Of a stretch of DNA of 64,000 bases, positions 32,801 to 44,859 are shown in pieces. Position numbers and translations under genes: made by a program. Where the stretch lies: NCBI GenBank assembly GCA_037355855.1, contig CM074763.1:2728001-2792000 (forward strand), written 5' to 3'. Source of the DNA: Pseudo-nitzschia pungens (Eukaryota; Bacillariophyta; Bacillariophyceae; Bacillariales; Bacillariaceae). The notes under the pieces are model-generated. The model did no database searches, was not told the origin of the DNA, and saw only the letters and a program-made list of their open reading frames with translations. Position 1 is the stretch's first letter; every line of letters begins with the position of its first letter.

Positions 32801-35800
32801 TTCAACAGCGTGTTGGTCGGAAACTCGAACCTTGTTTGTGCCCTTTGTCCCGATACGTGTCTCGCACGTTTCCCAGTGGAATGGTATGGAATTGCTGTGG
32901 GTTGTTGGTCATTTTGAATCCCTCCTCATTCGAATGGATTCGACCGGACCCGTAGCCGTCTCACTTCGAGACGTTCTTCGAATGGAAAAAGCGAACGAAG
33001 AGATAGACCCTTTCGACTCTTCGACCGGTGTCAATCCTGTTTCGGATGAATTTCAACCCGCAGCCGAGCTATCACCCCTGTCGGTCAAAAAGTTTCAGAT
33101 TCTGCAAATTGATCAACCAGTGACTGGTTCTGTTTCACCTCGACTGCTCTGTGCCTCAAGCACGGGCGTCGATCCACCATCCATCCTGGAGCTGTATGTT
33201 GACACCGGCAGCCATCTCATGGATCAATCACATTCTCTCCGTGACCCGTCGGAGTCTTTCAGACAACCTCTGCGTGAATTGCAGCACAATCAACCTGGCT
33301 TGGTATTGAGCAAGACTCTCGGCTACGTCACGCCCCAAGGGACAGTTGCTTTGTGCCACTTACCATCCCATGTTGCAAAAATCACTATTGATCATAGGCA
33401 AACGAATTTCAAGGAACATGGTGCGGAGAAAGGCTTCGTTGGCGAGATGTCCATATGGGCCGAACACGGTCAGGGATGGTCTCTTATTGGAATCAACCAT
33501 CGCTCTTATTTTATTTGCTGGGAAGGATCGACGCTTTTGCAAGGTGCGCATGTGCAACAATTCAAGGACTCTTTTGCTCCCACAGCAGACCAAAATATTT
33601 TCACATCAAATGTGTTACCTCTACGCAGAACTCAACAGGTCTCGGTGGAAAAACCGTCGTCGTCGTACTATTCATTCAACCCGATGGAGGATTCGGGGAT
33701 GGACCCCGCAGATGCAGCGATTAAACGGGATCAAGTCTCAAGTAGTGCTCAACCATTTTCGTCGTCCTCTCGTGAATTACATTCTATCAATGAATTCCAA
33801 CCTTCTTTGTTAGGTACGATGGAACACGATGGGCAATTCGACAGCGCTTTTTCTACCTCCGCAAATGATAGCATGGGCATTGTCACCAATTCGTCGCGGA
33901 GTACCATTTCATCTAGGCGACAATACAGCGAATATCTGTTGCAACAATGTTCGAGTTGGACACAGCTCGAGGACACTATGGACGATCGAGTTATGTTTGA
34001 GAGGCAAGGTATGTCAAGGCCGCGTTACATCGTTCCAGGAATAGATCTTTCAAAAATGCCGTTCACTCATACTTATGACCATCTGAATTTTTTCCCACAG
34101 AACCCGTGTTGTGCCTTCGGCATGGTTCCGCAGGCTCGCCTCAAAGCGTGCTAACACTCCGGCAACTTGTTGTAGAGAATGGCATATCCTCTCCCTTCCA
34201 ACAAGTTCTCGCATGGCTGGCGAAGAAAAAGAATTTTTTCGTGGCTGCGGGGATCGCCTTAGATTTGTTGAAAGATGCCGATTCGCTCTACCACTTATGG
34301 AAACACGCAGAAATGATTGACGAGGAAGACGAAGAGACTAAGCTCTTCGGTCTTTTAGATGGAATTACACCAGTTCTCTTAGATGATGGTGATCATACCA
34401 CCAACAAATGCAAGCACAGTGTCACTGCAACTCATCTGTCTGAAATGACTGTTGGGTGCTTTATCAAAGGTGGCCCCTCCATGGCGAAAACATTGGTTCG
34501 ATTCCTCGAAGTCAATAAATTGTATGATCCTACTCGAGTGTCATTGATGCTTTCTCTTACCATTATCAACTTGCTCTCCGAGCATTCTGCGACCGACCAA
34601 TTGAGCGCTTGGAAACGCGAAGACGTAGATTTCAATAGTCTGCTGTGGCCTATCGAGTCTCTTTTAGCGATCGGGACGGAGCGGGAATATCTGACCGAGG
34701 TATTAACACTATTGAACAACACGATTCCTGATGAACTTCGTCATCGTGTACGTGAAGAAGAGGAAGGAAACAAACAGAGATTTCCGATGTCATCAATAGC
34801 GTTTACCAAAAAGTTAATCCAATTGATCCTTGATTCAGATCCTATTGCGATTGATATCTTGATGGGTTTTGTTGACGATCGATCGCAAGCTACGTTTTGG
34901 CATTCACTAGATCACAAAACTAGCTTGGCTTTATCGCTGATGAAGATAGACTCATCGTATCCATTTTTAAAACAACCCGAAGTGAGAAGTTGGATGCGGG
35001 AAGAGCTTGAGACCTGCGTCAATGAACTTCCAACAATTTGGCTTCAAGAACTGACATGCGCATGTTTGCAGAACGCTGGTTGCGATCTCAATTCTCTACA
35101 GATTGAAAGCGACAATGATGATGACCTTTTGACACCTTCTTCAAATCTTGGTGCAAGCGAAAGCACACAGAGGATGGATAATCTGTCTTTGAATACCGCA
35201 TTTTCGGATGTTGGAAAAGTAAACAGCGGAGCGTGCATTGACGACAGCGTGGAAAAACTCAATGATACAATTCAGAACACAAGAAATGCGTTGCTTGTTG
35301 CGAGCGATGAAAGCTTATTTCTTGATTATGATCTATTGATTCCGACGTTGCTTTTGTTAGAGAACCGTGGGGTCCACTGGCTTCCCTCACAATCGTCATC
35401 TCAATCTAGGTCGTATCCGGCAGCATTATCGACAGGCTCTATTACATTGGATGAAGAATCGTTTGTTTCCACCCAGGACCTTGTCAACGCCGCTTGTTAT
35501 CTTGCAAGACGGGCCACAGTATCCGGCTACGGAGGCAATGCGACCCGGAAATCGATTCGGGAGGGTTCTGAGGGTGAATCTCTTCTTTTTGTATCATTCG
35601 ATAGCAAGTCTGCTATGAAGCAATGCTTCAAAGCAAACAACGTTGTCGCCGGTGCATATCTCATTGGCGGAACGAATGGCTTCATCCTTCATGTTTGTGA
35701 CATACTTCATAAGGGAACCGGAATGTCAATTGCCGATGCAGAATCTTTTCTGATCAACGATCGATTAGACTTGAGCACAGTCGAAGAGTCCAAGGCAGAG

Positions 35801-36409
35801 CGATCCCCCTTTGAATTGACGTCCCGACACGAAAAGTTACTGCTGCTACTAGACGAGCACGTCTTGAGAATCAAGACCTTTGGTGACTTTGATTCTACTC
35901 ATAATCGCGGCAAAGTGGATCCCGTATTTGCAGCCCGCTCAATTCTTCGAGCGTGGCTGTTGCTGAGTTTCGGAGACGAGGCTAAAGCATCGAAAAGGCT
36001 GGGAGATTGGCTCGGTGGCCGCCTTGGAATTCCTGCTTATAGATCATCTGCCTCTTCTAATGAGATGACTCCACGTTCCAAAACAGGTTCCAATTTTTCT
36101 TCGTTTGGTACTCACACCGATTGTGCGGATCCGGCCGACCCGAATGCAGACGAGACATTTACTGCCTCGAGACTGCCGAGCATTCATGGACTGGCTTGTG
36201 CCTCTCTAGCGCAGTCATTGCTGTGGCCACAAAACAAGCCATCATCAGTACCCGATAACGACAGGATCAACCAGGACGGCACTCTGCCACTCGCCCACGC
36301 AATGAAATTCGATACAAAGCTACTCCTCGAACTTTGTGAATCTTGTTTGGGATTGGTCGAGTCAGTTCCACCGGATGTGGTGAGAAGGTTGAACTGGGCG
36401 GTTGGGTAA
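29820..36409 (+). CDS. Very large protein of unknown function (2165 residues)
   Basis: Two exons, 29820-34008 and 34101-36409. The intron (92 nt) has donor GTATGT and acceptor TTTCCCACAG. A split GAA codon joins MFERQ to EPVLCLRHG. The ATG at 29820 is the first in the frame. The N-terminal half alternates conserved-looking beta-rich stretches (SVTLLGWWCPRAIAF, ALAFACVSTRGEVFVYD, then SHVSQWNGMELLWVVGHF) with long Ser/Asp/Asn low-complexity inserts (about residues 50-75 and 700-1000, the latter with DSDSDSD). The C-terminal half is helical (FQQVLAWLAKKKNFFVAAG, HLSEMTVGCFIKGGPSMAK). A beta-propeller followed by an alpha-solenoid, as in membrane-coat and tethering proteins, is my inference only. 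I recognise no Pfam family. The gene is intact and reads through without other frame breaks. Confidence 0.72.
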
Positions 36410-37436
36410 AACCTGTGTTCTAGAATGGTGCAACTTTAGTTGGATCATGTTATTCAATGCCAAGCAGACATGCGGAAAGGAATGTTAGAAATGTAGATAG
36501 ATAAGACGAAGTAATGTACAGATAGAATGTTTATGTGCCTGTAATACCAGTGTGTACGTATTACTATTATACCATCAAAATTAGTACTGCGGCTGCCCCA
36601 ACTGCTGGCGTAGTCCTTTCTCCGGTACTACTACTACTAGTAGCTAAGAGGCTGTTGTCCGTGCAGAATGATTTTCACAACTCAGAATATTCTTTATCAG
36701 ATTCTGTGAAACAATAAACATTGATACGAAAGACTTGTTCGACAGGGACTCCCACCCAGTGAAGCATTCCATGATGGAAAGGATGTTCAGTTCGGATTTC
36801 GTGGGAATAGGAGGTCAGAGATCACCAGCACATACTGCATTTGCATGAATGCCTTTCATATTGAATCATCTATTGGCTTGTCACGCCACTTCCTTCTCTG
36901 GTCGTTGAACATTGATCGATCTGTAAGTGGGATTCATGGCGAATACGGTAGGTGCGTGTGTTTGTTGGATTGCATCATGGAATGGGATTTTAGAAAAAGT
37001 CTCACCCCCTTCTATCCGAATCCGAAAAAAATCAGTCGATGGAGAAGTACGTAGTTTCCCGTGCCATCCATTTCGCAATCTTCGTTGAGAGGATTTTAAA
37101 GGCAGCAGCAGCTCCTCCAACCCCCAAAAAAATCATCTCAGTAACATCCGTAATTACGGTACCTTACAGTACATGCTATGAGAAGGCCGTAGAGGAGTGT
37201 AGGAACTTGTAAGTTGTACGTTGTACGTTGACCGCCTTCATTCATCACAACTTGATTGAACAACTCCACTTACTTGTTGATTGAGACAATTGACAATCAT
37301 CTTCATCCTGTCCAACCACCATATCGACCGACCATACGGTGTTTAACCAAGCATCCCGTTCAGCAGCATCTTATTTTTATTCGCTTCCAATCCCCACAGG
37401 CAGCAGGTGATTAGATTCAGAAACCGATCAGCAATC
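36410..37436. other. Intergenic region
   Basis: About 1.0 kb. It holds a GACGAAGTAATG motif near 36506, a CTACTACTACTAGTAG patch near 36627 and a TACGGTACC motif near 37155. A T-rich tract ending CCCCACAG (about 37376-37399) could be the acceptor of a 5'-leader intron of the next gene, but no donor is assigned. Confidence 0.5.
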
Positions 37437-37871
37437 ATGTTTGCTCTGAGACGCACGGCACTATCGTCAACAACAAGACTGCCCATCGGCAGCGGCGCCA
37501 GATCCTCCCTGTCGTCCCTCGTTTCGATGGCAACTCCCGATGAAAAGATGTTGGAGCAGCGACAGCCGTCAGTCTTGGCCGTATCAGTATTGCCCTTGTC
37601 GCATTCATCGAAGGTGTTGTCCATGGTGACAACCGCCGCTGCCAACCAGTGGTCCTATTGGTGGAATGGCAGCAGTTCCAGGACTCCACTCGGATTGTCC
37701 CCGGAAGTAAATGCCACTACAGAAGCAATCGTTGAACAATCCCTCCTCGACACAATCCTGGACAAAAGCGGTATCTACTTCATTAGCACATTAAAGCGGC
37801 GAAGGAAGATGATGAATAAGCACAAGCTTCGGAAACGACGCAAGAAGAATCGGATGAAGAACAAGAAATAA
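37437..37871 (+). CDS. Mitochondrial small ribosomal subunit protein mS38 (AURKAIP1/COX24 family)
   Basis: 144 residues from the ATG at 37437; the frame is open slightly further upstream but lacks an ATG. The N-terminus (MFALRRTALSSTTRLPIGSG) is Arg/Ser/Thr-rich without acids, as in a mitochondrial presequence. The extreme C-terminus is the diagnostic feature: STLKRRRKMMNKHKLRKRRK followed by more basic residues. This fits the COX24_C/mS38 pattern of 'KRR.KM.KHK..KR.K..R'. In yeast and mammals mS38 sits in the mitoribosomal small subunit and supports translation of cytochrome oxidase mRNAs. The middle is weakly conserved, as expected. The gene converges on the Pro-Thr repeat gene. Confidence 0.82.
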   Translation: MFALRRTALSSTTRLPIGSGARSSLSSLVSMATPDEKMLEQRQPSVLAVSVLPLSHSSKVLSMVTTAAANQWSYWWNGSSSRTPLGLSPEVNATTEAIVEQSLLDTILDKSGIYFISTLKRRRKMMNKHKLRKRRKKNRMKNKK

Positions 37872-38309
37872 ACAATCGCAAGCCAAAATAACAATAGTCA
37901 ATGAATGATCTGACTCGAAATCAAACTTTATTTCTATAACATGTATTATGTCTTCGAAGAGAACTTCGTGCCATGCCATTTCATCAACAAGCGCAATAAA
38001 AGGATGCATACTGTTGACGAATTGCTACTGCGGACCGCAGCGAAGAGTGACCCTGTTCAACTTTCCAAAAATACCGTGCAATAACATTTTAATACTGACA
38101 CTGAATGATCATTACAATTACAATATTGGTTCTTCCATTGTTTTGAATCGCACCTGTCGTGCAACACATTTTGGGCTATCCACCAAAGTACTGTACGTAG
38201 TTCATTATACAATAGCTATATTGATCCCCCTCTGCCCCTTGTCCCCCCACCCAGTTGGAAATGATTCGTGCTACCGCAGAATAATAAGCGTAGGAATTGC
38301 AACGATTCA
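37872..38309. other. Convergent 3' spacer
   Basis: About 440 nt, AT-rich, between convergent genes. Nothing was recognised. Confidence 0.5.
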
Positions 38310-40283
38310 TTAGATCGTTGGTGGTGCTGTGAGACTAACCGCGACATCACCTCGCCCCCGAACACCACCCTTGCTTGAGAAACCTGTGGGACTCTGGACT
38401 GGCGTCTTGGCATTCTTCTTTCCTCCCGCTTTTCCACCCATAGTGGATTCACCTTTCTTTTGCGCTGACTTTCCTGTCCCGTTCTTTTTCTTGTTTTGGT
38501 TCTTGACGCCTGCTTTTCCCTGTTGCACATTGGGTGTTTTTTTCCCAACAGGACGGTTTTTGACGGGTTGCCGTGTTGGCTTTGGTGTTGGCCTTCGTGT
38601 CGGATATCGAGTAGGATATCGAGTAGGATATCGTGTTGGAAATCGTGTCGGTCTGCGGAAGTCATCGCTATCATCTCTCGAGTCATCCGATCCACGATCA
38701 TCACTGTCATCCCTCATTCTATCGTCATCCCTATCGTCGTCGCCATCTCTCGAGTCTCTTGATTTGTTATTGCTTTTGTTGGATTTGTTTTTGTTGGATT
38801 TGTTTTTGTTGGATTTGTTGGACTTGTCATTGGACTTGTCGTCTGACTTGTCATCGGAGTCGTCATCGCTGTCATTGCTACCACGGGTCGGGCGGCGGGT
38901 CGGCCGACGAGTGGGACGTTGAGTGGGTTGACGAGTCGGTTGACGAGTGGGAAACCGAGTGGGAGACCGATTGGGACTGGGAGTGGGTCGGCGAGTGGGT
39001 AACCGAGTGGGAGACCGATTGGGTCGGCGAGTGGGTCGGCGAGTGGGTCGACGAGTGGGTCGACGAGTGGGTTGGCGAGTGGGTTGGCGAGTGGGAACCC
39101 GAGTGGGAGACCGATTGGGACTAGGAGTGGGTTGACGAGTCGGTTGTCGAGTCGGTCGTCGAGTCGGTTGACGAGTGGGAATGCGAGTGGGACCCGCGGG
39201 GCTAGGAGTGGGTCGCGGAGTGGGATCTGGAGTGGGTTGCGGAGTGGGATCTGGAGTGGGTTGCGGAGTGGGATCCGGAGTAGGTCCTTGGCCTGGAAAG
39301 GTTGGAAAAAGAAAGGGTGGAATATTTGACGGACGAAACAGTGGTGATAACGTGGGCTGAGGAGTTGGTTCCGGAGTTGGTCGAGGGGTAGGGAATCCAG
39401 AGGGTTGTATCGTAGGCCTCGGGGTTGGATCCGGAGTGGGGTTGGGGGTAGGTTGATTGGTCGGCATTGGGGTTGCGGGTGGAGCTTGGGGATTTGGAGG
39501 AGGGTATGGAGCAGGATATGCGTACTCATATGTGAGAGGTGGCTTGGGTGGCGTGCCATACGTGTTGTCGGGATAGTGGTACCTTGGGGGTGGAGGATAG
39601 TAAGGTTGCGCAACATAAAAGGTAGGATAAGGAGTGGGTCGAGGCGTTGGTTCCGGAGTCGGGTCAGGAGTTGGGCCCGGAGTTGAATACATGGTTGGAG
39701 GTGGGACATAATACCCACCCCTCGCAATTGGTTGATGATATGGATGGTAGATATGATATTGCGGTTGCTGTTGATAGTGACCCGGTGGGTGGTATTGTTG
39801 ATAGTGATCCGGCGGGGGATACTGTTGATGGTGATCCGGCGGGTGGTTCTGGTGATAGTCGTTCATTTGGTCATGACCATGATCCCCATTGTAGTAATGA
39901 GCTGCCTCGTTTTCGTATTTGTAAGGATCGGTCCCGGTTGGATACATCGTCGGAGGTCTATGTTCCACACTACGGCGGGGAGTTGCGACGAAATCTGATG
40001 GTGCAAACGTTGGTGGGAACGTCGGAGGTGGGTGATTGTTGTGGCGGCGGTGATCACCTGCTGCATGAACCGTGCGCTCTTCGAAAAGCACCTCAGCAAG
40101 TGGTGACATCGCAGGATGATCAGTCGGAATCGGGCGCTGAAATCCAAAGGCAGGAGGCATCGCTGGTGCTGGTTCCGGACCGAACCTGGTGGGTAACGCT
40201 GGTATACCATCACCCTGTTCGTGACCGCGTGCCAAAGTCACCGCCACAATGAGGGTGATCAATGTTCTGGAGTAGTGGGTCAT
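38310..40283 (-). CDS. Secreted Pro-Thr repeat protein with Asp/Ser/Lys segment (candidate cell-wall protein)
   Basis: 657 residues from the ATG at 40283. That start gives a clean signal peptide (THYSRTLITLIVAVTLARG, cleavage before HEQG). The mature part begins with a His/Tyr/Pro-rich region (about 110-300) and continues as tetrapeptide repeats of the PTPxPTPxP and PTRxPTRxP type. An acidic/basic block follows (SDDDSDDKSDDKS, then KSNKNKSNKN, then RDSRDGDDDRDDD), then PTRYPTRYPTR and a Lys/Gly-rich tail. PT-rich linkers are common in diatom secreted and frustule-associated proteins. Alternating Ser/Asp/Lys blocks resemble silica- or mineral-interacting proteins in composition only. No enzymatic domain was seen. 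The repeats create false ORFs on the other strand. Location (extracellular matrix or cell wall) is inferred; the signal peptide is clear. Confidence 0.78.
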   Translation of the reverse strand: MTHYSRTLITLIVAVTLARGHEQGDGIPALPTRFGPEPAPAMPPAFGFQRPIPTDHPAMSPLAEVLFEERTVHAAGDHRRHNNHPPPTFPPTFAPSDFVATPRRSVEHRPPTMYPTGTDPYKYENEAAHYYNGDHGHDQMNDYHQNHPPDHHQQYPPPDHYQQYHPPGHYQQQPQYHIYHPYHQPIARGGYYVPPPTMYSTPGPTPDPTPEPTPRPTPYPTFYVAQPYYPPPPRYHYPDNTYGTPPKPPLTYEYAYPAPYPPPNPQAPPATPMPTNQPTPNPTPDPTPRPTIQPSGFPTPRPTPEPTPQPTLSPLFRPSNIPPFLFPTFPGQGPTPDPTPQPTPDPTPQPTPDPTPRPTPSPAGPTRIPTRQPTRRPTRQPTRQPTPSPNRSPTRVPTRQPTRQPTRRPTRRPTRRPTRRPNRSPTRLPTRRPTPSPNRSPTRFPTRQPTRQPTQRPTRRPTRRPTRGSNDSDDDSDDKSDDKSNDKSNKSNKNKSNKNKSNKSNNKSRDSRDGDDDRDDDRMRDDSDDRGSDDSRDDSDDFRRPTRFPTRYPTRYPTRYPTRRPTPKPTRQPVKNRPVGKKTPNVQQGKAGVKNQNKKKNGTGKSAQKKGESTMGGKAGGKKNAKTPVQSPTGFSSKGGVRGRGDVAVSLTAPPTI

Positions 40284-41753
40284 CGTTGAATGCTTCGTGG
40301 AAGTAGCAACCGAGCTGCTATACGTTCGCCGATCGCAATAGTATCGTGTTACAGGAAGCAATCGGCAATGGTTTGCTCCTGCTTTTGCTTATTTTTCGTT
40401 TGCTCCTATATCGTCACCACCGGACTGATACCCGATATTACTTTCGATGTTCTCCTATTCGGATGGATTTGTTGACTTGTACTCTAGCTGTCCTGCAATG
40501 CCCGTGAAAGAGCAAACACCATAGTCGGATGCAGGTACGTTACGCACTGAATATGAATAACCAACGTTGATTTTTCAAAGTTATAATCTTTTTCGTGTTC
40601 TAGCGAGCTTGTCCGAGTCACACATCATACTAATTAGCGATGCTATTAGCCGATGCCGGCGCGTTTTTTGATCGTCTGCTCTATTTAACCATATCCATTG
40701 GCGGCAGGAGGGAAAGCTGAGAAGTAACAATGAGGGATTTTTAAAATGTCAATCATCCAACTGACTATGATTACATCCTGTAAAAACAGTAATCGTCAGA
40801 ACACACATGTACGTAATCAATAGACGTAGGCTCACAAGATACCGGTACGTTCATGGTACGGTAGGGTTTAACAGTGCGAGTAATCTTACCGTATCTTATC
40901 CCAAATAGATTAAGGTTACCCTCCATTTTGCACTGCGACTTTTGGGCTCAAACGAGTCAAATATTCGAAACCCTCCAAAACGGACAGGACTGATCCCCCC
41001 AAGCCAGACCTGCTTGCACACCTTTACCGGTAAAGTCTTACGTACCGTACGGCATTTACCGTTTGGTAAGTAAGATCTTACGGTTCATTACTCGTACGGT
41101 AGTTGCATCCAAACTACTTCGTAAATTTTTTTGAGAAACATTCTTTTACGCATGGTTGTGTTAAAATACCGGTAGAATAGCAGGTAAGGTTACAAACGAG
41201 TAAGGTTACCTGGTACGAAGTAAGACTTAACCTTAATTCTTACCGTGCGCCATTTTTTCTCCAAGTAATAAATGTTGTGATTGAGATCCAAGTGCATTGG
41301 CGGCGCCTCAAAAAATAATCGTAATTAGTACGAAGTACGTAGTAATACCGGTACGAATTGCAAAGTACAAGCAGTTCGGTCCCGTAACCTGACGAGGACC
41401 TCAGTAATCATTAAAAAATTATTGCGGTAAACTGACGAAACTCACCAGAGGAACGGGCGACGTCGAAAACAAAGAAATTCAAAATAGTGTACTAACTTCG
41501 AAAACAAGTTGGGAATTGGTAATTATGAAGTAGAGCGTTACTCGTAGTAGTAAATGGAACACTACTGGTACGATGCAATAGAATGTATCCCTGACCAATC
41601 ATCAATAAAAGAACGAACACAAACAGGGTCCAGTGAACATTAAATCGTCTTCACTCCAACTGTGACATTAGATACTTCTGAAAAAGTTGACGAGAACAGC
41701 ATCAGACAACAACAGACAGACCGAGACCACCGCGACAAAAAAAACATCGATCG
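40284..41753. other. Divergent intergenic region rich in palindromic motifs
   Basis: About 1.5 kb between divergent starts. TACGAAGTA-type motifs occur near 41115, 41213 and 41328. AAGGTTAC, TAAGATCTTA and TTTACCGGTAAAG motifs cluster at 40855-41240. No gene was recognised. Confidence 0.6.
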
Positions 41754-44700
41754 ATGGCAAAGGCATCGTCCAAGAAAGGCAGGGGCAAGACCTCAAAGTC
41801 TGCAGCCTCCGCGAAAGGCAGAGGAAAACAGAAGGGCGACGAAAATGCTTCCAAAAAAGAACGAAAACCCCGATCGGAAACCTTTGTGGTTTGTCCCTAC
41901 ACCGATCAAAAAGTCTTTATTTCCAAGGCGACGCTCAGCGACTTGAAACCCCCGGGCAAAAAAGGCGGCGGCAACAAATCCAGAAACGGCGGGGGCAGCA
42001 GCAGCAGCAGCAGCAGCGGCAGCAACGTTCACAAGAACGACAAGAAACGGTTGTGGACGATAGCTTCCTCGCAAATCCGGCACGATCACTACGCCGAGGT
42101 CGCACAGGCCCTCAGCATTTACGAACAAAACCTGCTTCCGAGCTCGGGGGGCAGATCGTGGGAAGTCTCGGTCCAGGTCTCGGAACCGAACTCTCGCGTC
42201 TTGTTTCGTTCCTGGAAGGGACAGATGGAGGTGCGTGAACGCAGAGTCAGTCCTGTATGGAGTGGAAGCGGAGTCGCTTTTGTCTGTCGCATGCACTGAG
42301 GTGATTTTGTTTTGTTTTCTTTTGTTACGGCATGGTCTTATTGTTGTTGGAAACTGTTGCATGCATGGACGGTTGTTTGGACGCTTTGATGAATTCATTC
42401 TCGGAATAGCTCGCGTGTTTGCCGCACTTGATCGAGCGCATACCGAAGCCACCCATTTGGCCTGGAAAACGAAACCAACCCGCTGATGATTATCGGGCTA
42501 TGCAGGGTGAGGAGGAAGAGGTGGAATATACATACGAAGGGGGTCGAAAACGACGAAAGAAAAATACCAAACAGGATTACATCAAGGGCCTCACCAATAG
42601 GGAGGTGTCGATGCTGAGCCAGGTCGCCTGGGACGTTCTCAAGCCTAAATACGATCATCCGGCACCCACAATCAGCATCAAATGGAAGTCTCCGGATGCC
42701 AAGACTTTTACCTCTCGGAAGACGGCATGGGAACACGCCACAAATCTTTCGAAACAAGAAGTCGCCATCGATCGGAATCTCTTGGGAATCGGGGCATCGG
42801 GAAAGCTGTTGAAGGAATTTTTCCCGACAGCGAAAACCGCGATCGAAGTGGGAAAAATGCGTTTCGAGCGGGACGGATTGTGGGTGGTGGGCCAGGAAAC
42901 CGCCTGGCAGGCGGATCGGGAGGAAGCATTGATAGTCCAAGAAGAGGAGGAAAAGGAAGCCGCTGCTTCCAAGGTGTATGCCAGCGGACTGCAAATCTAC
43001 GTGGCGGAAAATCGGCACGCGTATCGGGATGAGCACGGAACCAACCTCGCGCAGGCAGACAAGGCGCTGCGGCACCGGTGGAGATGTTTGCCACCCAAGG
43101 AACAAGAACTCTGGAACGAAAAGGTCCAAGATCAATTCGAAGACGAATCATCCGACGAGGAAGATTCATCAGAAGAACGGGAACAAAATAGCGATAACGG
43201 CGAAGTTTCCGATCCGAATGCAGCAACGGATGGCAACACTGCCTCCGGCAATGAGAATCGAGGAGAGAACGACGAAGATGGTGGGGAGGATGATGGAGGT
43301 GATAGTGACAGTGACAGTGATAGTGATGAATCATCGGTTGAAGTCATTTCTCATTACCAATATTTTATACGACAACGCCGCCACGATTACCGCCACGAAC
43401 AACAAATGAAATTGGAAGCTGCTGCCGGGGGTGGGAGCAACGCTTCGAGGAAGAAGTTTACTCTGGCACAGGCGGATAAGGAACTCCGACAACAATGGAA
43501 GGAAATGGAAGAAGAGGAGCAAGACGAATGGATTGCAAAACTGAAACGAATAGAAGAGGAGGAGGAGGAAAAAGAGACGAGTCAGGAGAAGACAGACAAT
43601 GCCGAATCACCTGTGCCACCAAACTCCAACTCTGGGGAGGAGAGAAAAGTCAACACAGATGCAGATGAGAGCAACGACAGAGGCTACGGCGATGCATTTG
43701 AAGAAGAGAAGAAATCCGACGACGCCACTGATCCGGGTGAGGCATCGATGGAAATGTGTCTCCCTGACGGACATGAAAGTGGTGAGCCGAGTCCTGAAAA
43801 CGCATACAAGTCGAAAGGTCGAAAACCTTCGAGGATCAACTCTCCACCGACAAAGCCTCGGACCGCAAACACGAGTGCGGCGAAGAGCAAGAAAAAGAAC
43901 AAATCTACTCGAAAACAAACTAGATCCAAGTATTGTCTCAATCCGAAGCAAATAAGCCAGTGTCACGATGCCTGTATGGAACACTTACGACACAGTGATG
44001 CGAACGGTTAAGACACGAGACTTATCGAGAGAACTCGCGGATGGCTTTGACGTGCTGCGGGAGCGTGGTCACGGACGATTCGATATGGAATTACCGGCCT
44101 TTGACTCTCCCGACTTTGACTTTTTGACCAATTTCAAGAAGACACCGTGGATGCCCTATCGTACGAGCCATCCTAGGAGAGGAAGTGGTTCTGATACACA
44201 AGGGGTGCTTCATGTCGCTTCCCGGCGCCGGCTCGCAGGTTTACCACCAGGACGGGGTTCATCTCACTACGCAAACACAGCGGCCCTGCCATGCCATCAA
44301 CGTGTTTGTTCCCCTCGTGGATCTACATTCACGGAACGGTCCCACCGAGTTTGTTCTCGGAAGCCACGTTTTGGGTCACGATGGATACGACCGTGACTTT
44401 TTGGAAACTCCCAAACCCACTGCCGGGACGCCCGTGATCTTTGACTACCGACTGGGGCACCGGGGACTGGCCAATTCGAGCACGAGCTGCCGACCCATCG
44501 TGTACTGCACCTACGCCCGGGCCGCGGACGGGAAGGAGTTTCGGGATTCGGTTAATTTCTCTCGAAAACGCTACCACAAAATCGGCGAGCTTTCCGCAAA
44601 GCCGTTGTCGCGAGAAGAGAGACGGAACAAACGAAAACGTTCGATCGAGTCGGCGCGCGAACAAAAGGAACTCGAACAGGCCATCAAGGACTCGTCGTCT

Positions 44701-44859
44701 GTCGTCACGGAGGAGACAACCCCGAGCAGTGTCGCGGATGCGTCCGATGACGCTCTGGCCGAGGGAAACGACGACCACGGGGCTGAAACTCCGGTCATTG
44801 ACGACGAAATTGGTCTCGAAGAGAACGAATCGGAGGAAGTCGATGCAAATTCGGCATAG
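41754..44859 (+). CDS. HMG-box (two copies) and phytanoyl-CoA dioxygenase-like fusion; two frame breaks
   Basis: Exon 1 is 41754-42230 and exon 2 starts at 42410; donor GTGCGT and acceptor GGAATAG join in phase 0. The N-terminus is Lys/Ser/Gly-rich. Two HMG-box-like segments follow at about 42984-43128 (SGLQIYVAENRHAYRDE, ending KEQELWNEKV) and 43351-43540 (SHYQYFIRQRRHDYRHE, ending DEWIAKL). Next comes an AT-hook-like basic stretch, and then a PhyH-type Fe(II)/2-oxoglutarate dioxygenase region (DGFDVLRERGHGRFDMELP, YHQDGVHL, GTPVIFDYRLGHRG). Metal ligands would be the His at 44244 and Asp at 44250, with the distal His at 44458; an Arg at 44491 could bind 2-oxoglutarate. Reading needs a one-base skip near 43988 and another near 44160. 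The C-terminus is acidic. A chromatin-associated oxygenase is inferred from the fusion. Confidence 0.7.

Noticed and set aside
38714..39727. ORFs in other frames of the PT-repeat gene
   Set aside because: They arise from the 12-bp repeat structure; only the frame from 40283 has a signal peptide.
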